A stretch of 64,000 bases of DNA from Pedobacter insulae (GTDB lineage Bacteria > Bacteroidota > Bacteroidia > Sphingobacteriales > Sphingobacteriaceae), in NCBI RefSeq assembly GCF_900113525.1, contig NZ_FOPP01000011.1:78208-142207 (forward strand), written 5' to 3'. Positions within the stretch are counted from its first letter, which is position 1. Each line of letters begins with the position of its first letter. The notes beneath the pieces were generated by a model. That model was not told the DNA's origin. It was given only the letters and a program-made list of their open reading frames with translations, and ran no database searches. A program made the translations under genes and the position numbers. Positions 51,146-59,581 of this stretch are shown piece after piece.

Positions 51146-52654
51146 TTAATTCAAAAATTTCTCTATCTGACTATATAATTCTTCTTGTTCACTTGGTCTT
51201 TTAGCTTTACTCACAACCAGTTTACCTTCTTTGTCAAATATAAAATATTGCGGGTAATATTCTGCTTTGTCGTTGGTGTTTGCTAACAATTCTTTCCAAA
51301 AAGGAATAATCGTCTGCCTGGTTTTGCGAAGATGAAGACCTTCTAAGTTGTTTATTTTGATAAAATCACGCCAGGAACTATCTAAATCGTCCTCATCTAA
51401 ATCCAAATAAAGATAAGCAACTTCCTTCCCCTTAAACTTAGTTTTTAAATTGGGAATGAATTTTAACTCTTCCTTACACGGCCCGCACCAAGTTCCCCAA
51501 ACATCTAAATAAACAACTTTTCCTTTCAACGATTTGATGACCTCATAAATTGATGTCATCTTTTCATAGTTATCAACTATTTTAATACTTGTATTTTGGA
51601 TGTTTTTAGTTAATTTTTCTTGTAGTGAGTTTAATTTTGAGTGGATGTCATCAAGATAGTTGCTTGTTGGGAATTTTTGTTTAAACGCTTCAGCTAGTCC
51701 AATCATTAACTTCAAATCTTTATCGTTGTATAGGTTAACTAATTGCTGATAGGTGTATGGTTCTACCACCTTTGATGGTAAATTTTTAATGCTTCCAATC
51801 CAGCGCCAATAAGGCTTCCCAAAATTTTTAACGATGCTGTTCGCGCTGTCTAAGGTAATGCCGAAATAAGGAATAAGTTCATTTTTACCAAGCTGATTAG
51901 GTTTCACCGTAAAGAAAGCTTTCGTCTCCAAGTACCGGACATAGTTATCTAAAAAACTATAATATTGCGGACCTGCTGGCAGAGCTGATGGATGTTGGTC
52001 GCTTTTATCGAAAATAGAAAGAATTAAACTATCTACTAGCGGTCTGTTTGAAATTCCAGTTCGTGCAAAGTCATTTAAATAGTTATAAGCAATACAGGTT
52101 AGCTCAGTAGAGATTAAAGCCTTATCATGAGTAGAAATCGCTGAAGATTTGACCTTTTGAATCTTCTCCGCTTGTTGAGCGAAATAGGGTTCGATTACCT
52201 CCTTTCTTAGTTGTTTTAGCGTGTACTTTGTATAAGTTCTAGTGGGGTCATTAGCTAAAAAGAAAGGGTATTCCTCCAATTTTACACCTTGCATCACCTT
52301 ACTTTCAGCTAAGGCTTTGCCGCTAATCAGTTTAAGTGTACTGTCTCTCGCATCTAACACAACATCTAGATTGCTGTTGGGCGAAAGTAATAACGTATGG
52401 AATTTTCTCAGAAAAATAATATTCGCAAATTTCTGCATTGGGATCGATAGGCTGGCCGCAAAAGACCCATCCTTTGATATTGGAATATCGATGCTGTTCT
52501 CTTTGTGAAAACCATATATTACAGGAATATTTATTTGAAGTTTTTCGACACCCGCGTAATTTTTAATTTTTCCGGTCAACCTAAATTGCCCATAACTATT
52601 GAAGCACAAAATGCTAAGAATGCATAACAAAATTATTTTAAGCGACTTTTTCAT
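51146..52654 (-). CDS. Exported TlpA-like thioredoxin in the LytTR operon
   Basis: A 502-residue exported protein. The signal peptide is about 1-22 (MKKSLKIILLCILSILCF). A DUF4369-like beta domain covers about 25-110 (FRLTGKIKNYAGVEKL), a long helical region about 120-350, and a thioredoxin domain about 365-500 with VVYLDVWGTWCGPCKEELKFIP near 385. The WCGPC is intact. It belongs in the periplasm, probably reducing disulfides. It lies 2 nt after the esterase gene and directly abuts the LytTR gene, so it is part of a signalling operon rather than a cytochrome-maturation locus. Confidence 0.87.
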   Translation of the reverse strand: MKKSLKIILLCILSILCFNSYGQFRLTGKIKNYAGVEKLQINIPVIYGFHKENSIDIPISKDGSFAASLSIPMQKFANIIFLRKFHTLLLSPNSNLDVVLDARDSTLKLISGKALAESKVMQGVKLEEYPFFLANDPTRTYTKYTLKQLRKEVIEPYFAQQAEKIQKVKSSAISTHDKALISTELTCIAYNYLNDFARTGISNRPLVDSLILSIFDKSDQHPSALPAGPQYYSFLDNYVRYLETKAFFTVKPNQLGKNELIPYFGITLDSANSIVKNFGKPYWRWIGSIKNLPSKVVEPYTYQQLVNLYNDKDLKLMIGLAEAFKQKFPTSNYLDDIHSKLNSLQEKLTKNIQNTSIKIVDNYEKMTSIYEVIKSLKGKVVYLDVWGTWCGPCKEELKFIPNLKTKFKGKEVAYLYLDLDEDDLDSSWRDFIKINNLEGLHLRKTRQTIIPFWKELLANTNDKAEYYPQYFIFDKEGKLVVSKAKRPSEQEELYSQIEKFLN

Positions 52655-52656
52655 AT

Positions 52657-53505
52657 TTATTTCGTTGGTCCGTTATTTGAAGTTTCGTAAAATTTACCCC
52701 ATTCCACTAATCCTTTCGAAGTAGCGAATAAAGGATTCTGTTGATGATCTGCTAAGGGAGTTAAATAATTTCTAACGGTCAGCTTTTTTGGAGTATTTGC
52801 ATTCAAAACGATGTTAAGCCTATTAAAACCACCAACAATATTTGTAGTTTCATTGGCTCCTGCGCTTAAGAACAATAAACTGGGTTTATTAAAGCTAGCT
52901 TGTTTGATATAGTTTTCAATTTTCTTGATTATGATATCATTAAAACGCCAAACTGGTGTGCTATAACAAAATCTCGCATCAAAAAGAGCTGGCCTTTCTA
53001 ACAACGTATATAAAACAAATAAGCCTCCTCTCGAATGACCTGTTAGTGTTTTATAACCATTCACTCGATAGTTACTGTCAATCTTTGGGATAAGTTCCTT
53101 TTCAATGAAAGTCAAAAACTGATCTCCATTACCCATTAGACTCCCCGGGTCTTCAGTTTCTGTTTGCATAAAGGGGGGCGTCTGATCTCTATTTCTACTA
53201 GTTTTAGTATTCATAATTCCAACCACAATACATTCGGGAATTATGCTGGCTCCTGCTAAAACCGAAATTTTATCAGACGTATGAATATCTTGATTTCCGC
53301 CATCCAATACATACATAACCGGATACTTTTTTGTAGGCTCTTTCAGATAATTGAGCGGAAGGTGTACAATTATTCGTCTCTTTTCCGCTAGGATTTTTGA
53401 GGAGAATTCCGTCAATACCAAGCTATCCGTTGCAGGTCTGGTCTGCGCAATTACTATTGTCGATGATGCCAGTACTAAAAAGGCAAGGGTGGATAATCTA
53501 AGCAT
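52657..53505 (-). CDS. Exported alpha/beta hydrolase, esterase-D/IroE-like
   Basis: A 282-residue exported hydrolase with signal peptide about 1-20 (ending STIVIAQ). The fold has KKYPVMYVLDGGNQDIH near 58. The nucleophile elbow is LTGHSRGGLFVLYTLLE near 150 (Ser in GHSRG), with a late His in PLADHQQNPLF near 250. It resembles the esterase family that includes siderophore esterases (Fes, IroE) and feruloyl esterases; substrate unknown. There is no TonB receptor or siderophore gene beside it. It sits 2 nt after the LytS-like kinase and 2 nt before the thioredoxin gene. Confidence 0.85.
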   Translation of the reverse strand: MLRLSTLAFLVLASSTIVIAQTRPATDSLVLTEFSSKILAEKRRIIVHLPLNYLKEPTKKYPVMYVLDGGNQDIHTSDKISVLAGASIIPECIVVGIMNTKTSRNRDQTPPFMQTETEDPGSLMGNGDQFLTFIEKELIPKIDSNYRVNGYKTLTGHSRGGLFVLYTLLERPALFDARFCYSTPVWRFNDIIIKKIENYIKQASFNKPSLLFLSAGANETTNIVGGFNRLNIVLNANTPKKLTVRNYLTPLADHQQNPLFATSKGLVEWGKFYETSNNGPTK

Positions 53506-53507
53506 GA

Positions 53508-55022
53508 TTATAATTGCAATGTTAAATGAATAAAGAACTCTTTTGCGCTTTCGCGGATAATCAGTTCATGTTTGCCGGGATATAACAAAACCAATCGCTG
53601 TTTTACATTTTCCAATCCAATCCCACTTTTTAACTTTTCCGGATCGTGATCTGGCTTAATATGGATGCTGTTATGCACGTCAAAATAGAGTGTATTTTCT
53701 TTTGTTTGTAAGGTTATTTTAATATGCGAGGGGTGTTGTAAGCTGATCCCGTGCTTAAAGGCATTTTCTACGAAAGGGATTAATAACATGGGAGCAATTT
53801 GAAAATTATTCAGCTGCTCGTCGATTTTAGTTTCAATAGCGATGTCAGCTGATCTGGAGGTTCTGAGTTTCTGTAGGGAAATATAGTTCTCAAGATAGTC
53901 TATATCACGTGTAAGTGAAATTTTCTCCTGTACGTTCTCATGCAGCATAAAACGCATCATATCCCCTAATTTCTGAATCCCCTCTCCTGTGCGTTCGGCA
54001 TTTTCCTGTAAAGCAGTACCATACAATGTATTTAAAGCGTTAAATAAAAAATGGGGATTAATTTGCGACTGTAAGAAACTTAAACTGGCATCAGATTTTC
54101 CAAGTTCTTTCTTTAAAAAGCTGATTTCAGATTTATTTTTGAGCCGATAATTGTAAATAACCCATATTAAAGGCGTAGTAAAGAAACAATGAACACCCAT
54201 ATTGAAACTAAATATAATGGGCCAAGTTTCGTCATCGTGAGAAAAAATCATTGCGACAGCTGCCACAATAGCGCCTGTTAAAGCCAGTAAAAGGATGCTA
54301 CGCCATAAAAAGCCCCAAAATCCGATATTCATGTTTTTGAGATCTGGGATTAAACGGTAAAGCGAATAGCCATAATGTAAGATCCCAAGGGGAACTACAA
54401 AGGCCCAGATGATCCCGTAATAATCTCTGTCGGTTTGTGTACCTAACAGGAATAAGATAAATACATAAGCTACGAATGCGATCACACATTCATTCAGGAT
54501 TTTTGGATGTTGATATTTCTGATTAAAATGCGTAAGTATTTTTGGTAGAAAAGTTTTCGTTAGCACATAAAATGAAAACATCAAAATTATATAGGTGGCC
54601 TGCGCGAATCCTTTTACAAAGAGATGAGTGTAAGCTTCCGTGATATTGTTGTATTCTACCAACAAATAGGCCTGACTATAGGTATAGCCAATGCTCATAA
54701 ATAAACCGTATAAGAAAAACACAGAAAGGAGCAAAAATGTATTCAGGATTAAATTAGTTTGCCTGATAAGTGTAGGAATTAAATAAAAATTAAGGAGGAG
54801 AAAAACCAGATATACATAGGTGGTGCTTAATAGTTTGGGCAAGAAATAATGGGGTAAATAGGAAAAATTAATACCAGCATTTTTAAACGAATAAATTTGG
54901 CGGGAATAGAACCTACCCGAAAGTGTATCGCTGTCTATATTAATAACCATTAAAAAAATAACCAGGAGATATAATCCAGTAGCTACCCAAAATTCAATCT
55001 TTTGTAAATCTTTAAAATTCAT
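53508..55022 (-). CDS. LytS/YehU-type membrane sensor histidine kinase
   Basis: A 504-residue kinase with about eight membrane helices in the first 310 residues and no separate ligand domain. The short His_kinase domain has FLQSQINPHFLFNALNTLYG near 332 with the phospho-His in NPHFLFN. The ATPase part has FVENAFKHGISLQHP near 425 and LKSGIGLENVKQRLVLLYPG near 465. It is the partner expected for the LytTR regulator in the same operon. MNFKDLQ at 55022 is chosen over the 15-residue longer frame; TAAAATTG (55041-55048) lies 18 nt upstream of it. It is the first gene of the four-gene unit. Confidence 0.92.
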   Translation of the reverse strand: MNFKDLQKIEFWVATGLYLLVIFLMVINIDSDTLSGRFYSRQIYSFKNAGINFSYLPHYFLPKLLSTTYVYLVFLLLNFYLIPTLIRQTNLILNTFLLLSVFFLYGLFMSIGYTYSQAYLLVEYNNITEAYTHLFVKGFAQATYIILMFSFYVLTKTFLPKILTHFNQKYQHPKILNECVIAFVAYVFILFLLGTQTDRDYYGIIWAFVVPLGILHYGYSLYRLIPDLKNMNIGFWGFLWRSILLLALTGAIVAAVAMIFSHDDETWPIIFSFNMGVHCFFTTPLIWVIYNYRLKNKSEISFLKKELGKSDASLSFLQSQINPHFLFNALNTLYGTALQENAERTGEGIQKLGDMMRFMLHENVQEKISLTRDIDYLENYISLQKLRTSRSADIAIETKIDEQLNNFQIAPMLLIPFVENAFKHGISLQHPSHIKITLQTKENTLYFDVHNSIHIKPDHDPEKLKSGIGLENVKQRLVLLYPGKHELIIRESAKEFFIHLTLQL

Positions 55023-55073
55023 CTTTTTTGTTTTATGCTGCAATTTTACTAAGATGAGCGTATTCATTTAAAT

Positions 55074-55108
55074 AAAATGTGACTAACACCTTTAAAAATG
55101 TGACAAAC
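55074..55108 (-). promoter_or_regulatory. Putative LytTR operator: two 14-bp direct repeats
   Basis: AAAATGTGACTAAC (55074-55087) and AAAATGTGACAAAC (55095-55108) differ by one base and start 21 bp apart, i.e. two helical turns. On the minus strand they read GTTAGTCACATTTT and GTTTGTCACATTTT, each with the form GTTnGTC, as in AlgR sites. They lie just upstream of the -7-like TAAAATTG of the LytS-like kinase operon. Confidence 0.7.
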
Positions 55109-55133
55109 TGAAGTTTTATGTAATTAAAGTGTT

Positions 55134-55141
55134 TAAATTTG
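55134..55141 (+). promoter_or_regulatory. -7 element of the ArsC-like gene
   Basis: TAAATTTG, exact consensus, 26 nt before the ATG at 55168. Confidence 0.55.
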
Positions 55142-55167
55142 ACTGTCAACTTTAAACCTACCAACTT

Positions 55168-55515
55168 ATGACCCTTTATGGCATCCCAAATTGTAATACA
55201 GTTAAAAAAGCACAAAATTGGTTAAAAGCAAACCAAATTGATTTCGAGTTCCACGATTTCAAAAAAAAAGGCGTTACTGCAGAAAAACTAAAAGAATGGT
55301 TTGATGCCTTTGGCGCTGAAAAAGTAATTAACAGAAATGGCTTAACTTTTAAGAAATTAAGCAAGGAAGAGCAATCATTAATTAACTCTCCCGACAAAAT
55401 AATGAATTATTTAATAAACTCAACAAGTGCTATTAAGCGGCCTATTTTGGAGCAAAATGGTAAGGCAATTACAATTGGATTCGATGAGGCAATTTTCCAA
55501 AGTAAATTAAAGTAG
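55168..55515 (+). CDS. ArsC/Spx-family reductase (YffB-like)
   Basis: A 115-residue thioredoxin-fold protein. The N-terminal LYGIPNCNTVKKAQNWLKAN has a single active-type cysteine (near residue 9, followed by N-T-V-K), FHDFKKKGVTAEKLKEW matches the ArsC family, and IKRPILEQNGKAITIGF gives the conserved Arg-Pro. The IPNCNTVKKA form and length match YffB/MgsR-like proteins rather than true arsenate reductases; YffB is thought to use glutathione. With YtxJ present in the genome a bacillithiol link is possible but unproven. It diverges from the LytS-like operon. Confidence 0.85.
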   Translation: MTLYGIPNCNTVKKAQNWLKANQIDFEFHDFKKKGVTAEKLKEWFDAFGAEKVINRNGLTFKKLSKEEQSLINSPDKIMNYLINSTSAIKRPILEQNGKAITIGFDEAIFQSKLK

Positions 55516-55570
55516 TTTTAGGATGATCCAAATATTGCCAAATTAATATTGGAATTAACTTTTCATTAAT

Positions 55571-55578
55571 TATATTTA
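55571..55578 (+). promoter_or_regulatory. -7 element of the receiver protein gene
   Basis: TATATTTA, one base from consensus, 24 nt before the GTG at 55603. Confidence 0.45.
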
Positions 55579-55602
55579 CATCAAAACATAACAACCACAC
55601 CA

Positions 55603-55992
55603 GTGAAATTTAATTTTAGAGGCAATTCAACTAAAAAGAAGAAAATATTAATCGTTGAAGATGAACCGATGAGTGTCTTGCTGATACAGCAAATCCTCAA
55701 AAGTTATCAGTTTGAATTAATTGTAGCCACTAATGGTGTTGATGCCATTGAGAAGTTTAAAAATACCGATATCAGTCTTGTAATTATGGATCTTTATATG
55801 CCAGAAATGGACGGTTTTGAGGCTTCAAAAAGAATAAAACAAATTTCAAAAGATACTCCAATCATTGTAATATCTACCACTACTATTGCCGAAGACGATC
55901 TGAAGAAAGATATTGGAATAGATTATTTTTTAGCAAAACCTTTAAATGTTGTCAAGTTTAAAGATTTTATTCACATGCTGTTACTAGCTTAG
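55603..55992 (+). CDS. Stand-alone response regulator receiver protein
   Basis: A 129-residue REC-only protein beginning at GTG; no suitable ATG lies upstream. The acidic pair is LIVEDEPMSVLLI near residue 19, the phospho-acceptor Asp is in LVIMDLYMPEMDGFE near 61, Ser/Thr in VISTTTIAEDD near 89 and Lys in YFLAKPLNV near 109. It has a basic N-terminal stretch (STKKKKILIVED). Its kinase is not identified; it is not adjacent to any kinase on its strand. Confidence 0.9.
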   Translation: MKFNFRGNSTKKKKILIVEDEPMSVLLIQQILKSYQFELIVATNGVDAIEKFKNTDISLVIMDLYMPEMDGFEASKRIKQISKDTPIIVISTTTIAEDDLKKDIGIDYFLAKPLNVVKFKDFIHMLLLA

Positions 55993-56081
55993 AACATCTT
56001 CTTCCTTCAATGTCGGCACTGATTAATGCTCCTTTTCAGTTAAAGTTTGTTAAATGGAAACAATTTACTGTGAAAGAACGT

Positions 56082-56089
56082 TAAATTTG
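56082..56089 (+). promoter_or_regulatory. -7 promoter element of the first CarboxypepD_reg-like gene
   Basis: TAAATTTG, exact consensus, three bases before the ATG at 56093. It excludes the longer frame from 56054, which would run through the promoter. Confidence 0.62.
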
Positions 56090-56092
56090 AGT

Positions 56093-56806
56093 ATGTCCAG
56101 GAAAATCCTTGCTTTATTTCTTTTTCTTGTTCCTATCCTATCACAGGCTCAGGGTGTATTAACAGGGAATATTTTTGATAACATCAACAGATCTACCTCA
56201 ATAGAGGGGGCAACAGTTAAGAATCTTACCTCCAAAGCACTCACGTTAACTGATAAGAATGGACATTTTGCAATTTCTGCCAAAGTCGGAGATTTAGTGT
56301 CCTTCGGAATGACAGGTTATCAAACAGATACGGTGTACCTGACCAAATTGTTCCCTAAAAATATATACTTACGCGTTTCAGTAAATGCGTTGAATACGGT
56401 CAATGTAACCAGCACCAAAATTTCTCCTTTTTTAGATTTAAAAGACCCAAATGCAATGCCAACCAGACAGGTAGATTATTCGAAAGAAAGGGGAGGGTTG
56501 CGTTTAACATTAGGCTATGATAAATTCAAGAAACAACAAGCGAAAATTAAAGAGTTGGAGGAGTATGAGCATTTCAATGAGGAAATCAATGATAATTTTA
56601 CAGAGGAGTTCGTTAAAGATTTGCTCAAGATTGATAGTGCAGATTTGAAAAGTTTTATGCGTTTGTTTAGACCGACGGTAGCTCAGGTAAGGGCAGAAAG
56701 ACCTTTCAATTACGCATATTATACAGCTACTGCTTATCGCGCCTGGTTAAAAATTCCTGTTAATCAGCGGAACCGACCTTCCTTACTTAAGCCAATTAAC
56801 AACTAA
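56093..56806 (+). CDS. Exported CarboxypepD_reg-like protein, paralogue A
   Basis: A 237-residue exported protein. A signal peptide covers about 1-20 (ending LSQAQG). A carboxypeptidase-regulatory-like beta sandwich covers about 22-110 (LTGNIFDNINRSTSIEGATV, then DKNGHFAISAKVGDLVSF). A helical C-terminal domain (about 135-237) has RGGLRLTLGYDKFKK, FMRLFRPTVAQVRAERPF and the end NQRNRPSLLKPI. The C-terminal domain is shared with the gene at 59582 (F/Y-RPT motif, final RPSL/LPSL) and is not one I can name. It may bind the cell surface or serve as a scaffold. An M1 peptidase gene follows after 62 bp. Confidence 0.78.
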   Translation: MSRKILALFLFLVPILSQAQGVLTGNIFDNINRSTSIEGATVKNLTSKALTLTDKNGHFAISAKVGDLVSFGMTGYQTDTVYLTKLFPKNIYLRVSVNALNTVNVTSTKISPFLDLKDPNAMPTRQVDYSKERGGLRLTLGYDKFKKQQAKIKELEEYEHFNEEINDNFTEEFVKDLLKIDSADLKSFMRLFRPTVAQVRAERPFNYAYYTATAYRAWLKIPVNQRNRPSLLKPINN

Positions 56807-56820
56807 TTTACAAACATTTA

Positions 56821-56851
56821 TTTGGAAAGTTTTAATTAGCCATTACCTTTA
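56821..56851 (+). promoter_or_regulatory. Promoter of the M1 peptidase gene
   Basis: TTTG at 56821-56824, a 19-bp spacer and TACCTTTA at 56844-56851, 17 nt before the ATG at 56869. Confidence 0.62.
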
Positions 56852-56868
56852 TCCAAAATAACAATCAT

Positions 56869-59118
56869 ATGTTTAAATCTTATACTAAATTCTTTTTATG
56901 CGCATTTGCTATATGCGTTTATAGCTTAACCAGCTTTGCACAACAATCTTCTTCTGCAAGTACAAATTACAGTCCGGCAGAAGCATTCGGTCCACTATTT
57001 TATACTCAAAATGGAAACGAATTTCGGTCAGCAAGTGGTGCACCTGGGTCAAAATATTGGCAAAACAGTGTGGATTATACCATCACTGCCAATCTTGATG
57101 AGTCCAAAAATATGGTAAGTGGTACAGTAACCATTACTTACAAAAATAATAGTCCCGACAAATTACCTTACTTATGGCTACAATTGGATCAAAATACCTT
57201 TAAAGAAACTTCAAGAGGCTATGCAATTACGCCTCCAGGAAGCCGTTATGGTGCCCAAGGCGAAAAATTTGAGGGTGGATATACCATTAAAAATATAAGT
57301 GTATCTCAAAAAGCGGCCCCAGTTAAATTTACTTCTTTGGTGGAAGATACCCGCATGCAGATCCGTTTAGATAAGCCAATGTCGGCTAATGGCGATATCG
57401 TAGTCGTTAAAATGGATTATTCTTATATCGTGCCAAAAGAAGGTTCGGATAGAACAGGTCACTTAACGACAAAAAATGGTGAAATTTTCGCTATTGCTCA
57501 GTGGTTCCCACGGATGTGCGTATACGACGATGTGTTAGGATGGAATACCTTGCCTTATTGGGGTGGTGGTGAGTTTTATTGCGAATTTGGTGATATAACT
57601 TATTCCATTACTGCTCCTGCAAGTCATATTGTAGTTGGATCTGGTGAGTTGTTAAATCCACAAGAGGTATTTACTGCTGAACAATTAAAAAGATGGAATG
57701 CAGCGAAGTTGAGTGATGCTACAGTTCACATCCGTGCTGAATCGGAAGTTACAGACCCTAAGTCTCGACCTGCTAAAGATAAACTGACATGGAAATTCAA
57801 GATATCCAATGCGCGTGACGCTGCATGGGCATCATCGAAATCTTTTGTATTGGATGCAGCGCGTATTAACCTGCCTAGTGGAAAAAAATCATTAGCAGTT
57901 TCGGCACAGCCCGTAGAAAGTAACGGCATGGATAGTTACGGAAGAGGAGTTGAGTATGTGAAAGCAAGTATTGAGCATTACTCAAAAATGTGGTTCGAAT
58001 ATCCATACCCAGCTGCGGTTAACGTGGCGACAAATATTGGTGGTATGGAATACCCAGGTATTGTATTTTGCGGGTGGACTGCCAAAATGGGCGGAGCTTG
58101 GGGTGTAATTGATCATGAGTTTGGCCATACTTGGTTCCCGATGATTGTAGGATCAAATGAGCGCAAGTACGGCTGGATGGATGAAGGATTTAATACTTTT
58201 ATCAATGGTCTGTCTAGTAGTGAGTTTAACAATGGCGAATATAAACCACGCCCAACTAGGTGGCATGGCGTAGGGAAGACCTTGGGAAATCCTAATCTGG
58301 AAAATATAATGCTGATGCCTGATGGGATGAGAGAAATGAATATCGGATACAACCTCTATAGTAAACCGGGGTTAGGTTTAAAATTATTGAGGGATCAAAT
58401 TGTAGGTAAAGAGCGTTTTGATTATGCCTTTAAAGCGTATATTAAAAATTGGGCTTACAAACACCCTACACCAATCGACTTTTTCCGTTCGATGGATAAT
58501 GGAACTGGTGAAGATTTGAGTTGGTTTTGGAGAAGTTGGTTCATGAACAGCTGGAAAGTAGATCAAAGTGTAACTGATGTTAAACCCATCATGAAAGAAG
58601 GTAAACTTGCAGGATACACCATTAAGGTAAATAATTTGGAGAAAATGCCGATGCCAATTATCTTGCAGATTACCACCAAAAGTGGTAAAAAGGAAACGGT
58701 TAGAGTTCCTGTTGATGTTTGGATGAAAAATACAAGCTGGTTAGTTCGCTATAGTACAACAGAGGAAATCACAGAAGTTGTTTTAGACCCTGAACAATTA
58801 ATTCCAGATGGAAATGCAGATAATAATATATGGACTGCAGATGGCACAGCTTCAGCATCAACTACGCCTCCAGCTAACTTAGATGCTTTTCTGGGTAGCT
58901 ATTCAAACCCAGAGGCACCAGTTAAGATAACAATCGCTAAAAATAATGGCGGTTTAACGGCGCAATTAGGAGCGCAACCTGCAGCTTCGCTTAAATTTGT
59001 AAGCGGTAGTCGTTTCGTAAACGAGGCTGGAAATCTAGAGTTTGAGTTTAATTCATCAAAAAATGAGTTAACATTAGCAGTTGGTGCAGACAGCTTTGTA
59101 TTTACAAAAGATAAATAG
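56869..59118 (+). CDS. Exported M1 family metallopeptidase
   Basis: A 749-residue aminopeptidase-like enzyme with a signal peptide (about 1-24, ending TSFAQ). The N-terminal M1 saddle domain covers about 60-270. The catalytic domain has [12 protein letters not shown] near 385 (in place of GAMEN) and the zinc site [12 protein letters not shown] near 413 (HExxH), with the third ligand Glu in [12 protein letters not shown] near 436. A Tyr in the expected helical region (IGYNLYSKP, near 494) is present. The last 80 residues form a separate beta-rich domain ([11 protein letters not shown]...DSFVFTKDK) after a Ser/Thr-Pro linker. It has a promoter and a strong terminator. Confidence 0.92.
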   Translation: MFKSYTKFFLCAFAICVYSLTSFAQQSSSASTNYSPAEAFGPLFYTQNGNEFRSASGAPGSKYWQNSVDYTITANLDESKNMVSGTVTITYKNNSPDKLPYLWLQLDQNTFKETSRGYAITPPGSRYGAQGEKFEGGYTIKNISVSQKAAPVKFTSLVEDTRMQIRLDKPMSANGDIVVVKMDYSYIVPKEGSDRTGHLTTKNGEIFAIAQWFPRMCVYDDVLGWNTLPYWGGGEFYCEFGDITYSITAPASHIVVGSGELLNPQEVFTAEQLKRWNAAKLSDATVHIRAESEVTDPKSRPAKDKLTWKFKISNARDAAWASSKSFVLDAARINLPSGKKSLAVSAQPVESNGMDSYGRGVEYVKASIEHYSKMWFEYPYPAAVNVATNIGGMEYPGIVFCGWTAKMGGAWGVIDHEFGHTWFPMIVGSNERKYGWMDEGFNTFINGLSSSEFNNGEYKPRPTRWHGVGKTLGNPNLENIMLMPDGMREMNIGYNLYSKPGLGLKLLRDQIVGKERFDYAFKAYIKNWAYKHPTPIDFFRSMDNGTGEDLSWFWRSWFMNSWKVDQSVTDVKPIMKEGKLAGYTIKVNNLEKMPMPIILQITTKSGKKETVRVPVDVWMKNTSWLVRYSTTEEITEVVLDPEQLIPDGNADNNIWTADGTASASTTPPANLDAFLGSYSNPEAPVKITIAKNNGGLTAQLGAQPAASLKFVSGSRFVNEAGNLEFEFNSSKNELTLAVGADSFVFTKDK

Positions 59119-59136
59119 TTTTTACTGGTTCAACCG

Positions 59137-59166
59137 AAAGCCTCGATCTCGATCGGGGCTTTTTTT
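59137..59166 (+). terminator. Rho-independent terminator of the M1 peptidase gene
   Basis: AAAGCCTCGAT pairs with ATCGGGGCTTT (one G-U) across a tight loop, then T7. It lies 19 bp after the stop. Confidence 0.9.
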
Positions 59167-59291
59167 GTGGAAGAAGTAAAAAAACTATCACATTTTTATT
59201 CTTTTGGTGTTTTATGGGTATTCGGCATTGAAAGTAAAATGCTGTAGAAGTACGGTGAATTAATGGGAGATAAACATTTTCTGTTTTTCAC

Positions 59292-59299
59292 TATCTTTG
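59292..59299 (+). promoter_or_regulatory. -7 promoter element of the VF530-family gene
   Basis: TATCTTTG, exact consensus, four bases (CACA) before the ATG at 59304. Confidence 0.65.
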
Positions 59300-59303
59300 C
59301 ACA

Positions 59304-59525
59304 ATGGCACTACAGGAACAAAAAAATAATCCTCTACACGGTTTAACATTAGAGTTTATCGTTAAGCAGTTATTTTTTCATTATGGTTGGGAAGAAATGG
59401 GGAATTTGGTAAAGATAGATTGCTTTAAAAATAACCCGACGCTAAAATCAAGCCTTAAGTTTTTGCGTAAGACAGACTGGGCACGTAAAAAAGTTGAAAA
59501 ACTATACCTTAATACTTTTCATTAA
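59304..59525 (+). CDS. VF530/DUF2132 family DNA-binding protein
   Basis: A 73-residue protein matching the VF530 (DUF2132) family along its whole length: [25 protein letters not shown] near residue 9, [28 protein letters not shown] near 39. The family has a small helical fold and was named from a Vibrio fischeri structure; a double-stranded DNA-binding role has been suggested. No partner gene is evident. The promoter ends four bases before the start. Confidence 0.88.
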   Translation: MALQEQKNNPLHGLTLEFIVKQLFFHYGWEEMGNLVKIDCFKNNPTLKSSLKFLRKTDWARKKVEKLYLNTFH

Positions 59526-59570
59526 TAGGTTAAAAATCGTTAAAAAAAGAAACCCTATCATACAGAGAAC

Positions 59571-59578
59571 TATCTTTA
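59571..59578 (+). promoter_or_regulatory. -7 element of the second CarboxypepD_reg-like gene
   Basis: TATCTTTA, one base from consensus, three bases (GAC) before the GTG at 59582. Confidence 0.55.
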
Positions 59579-59581
59579 GAC

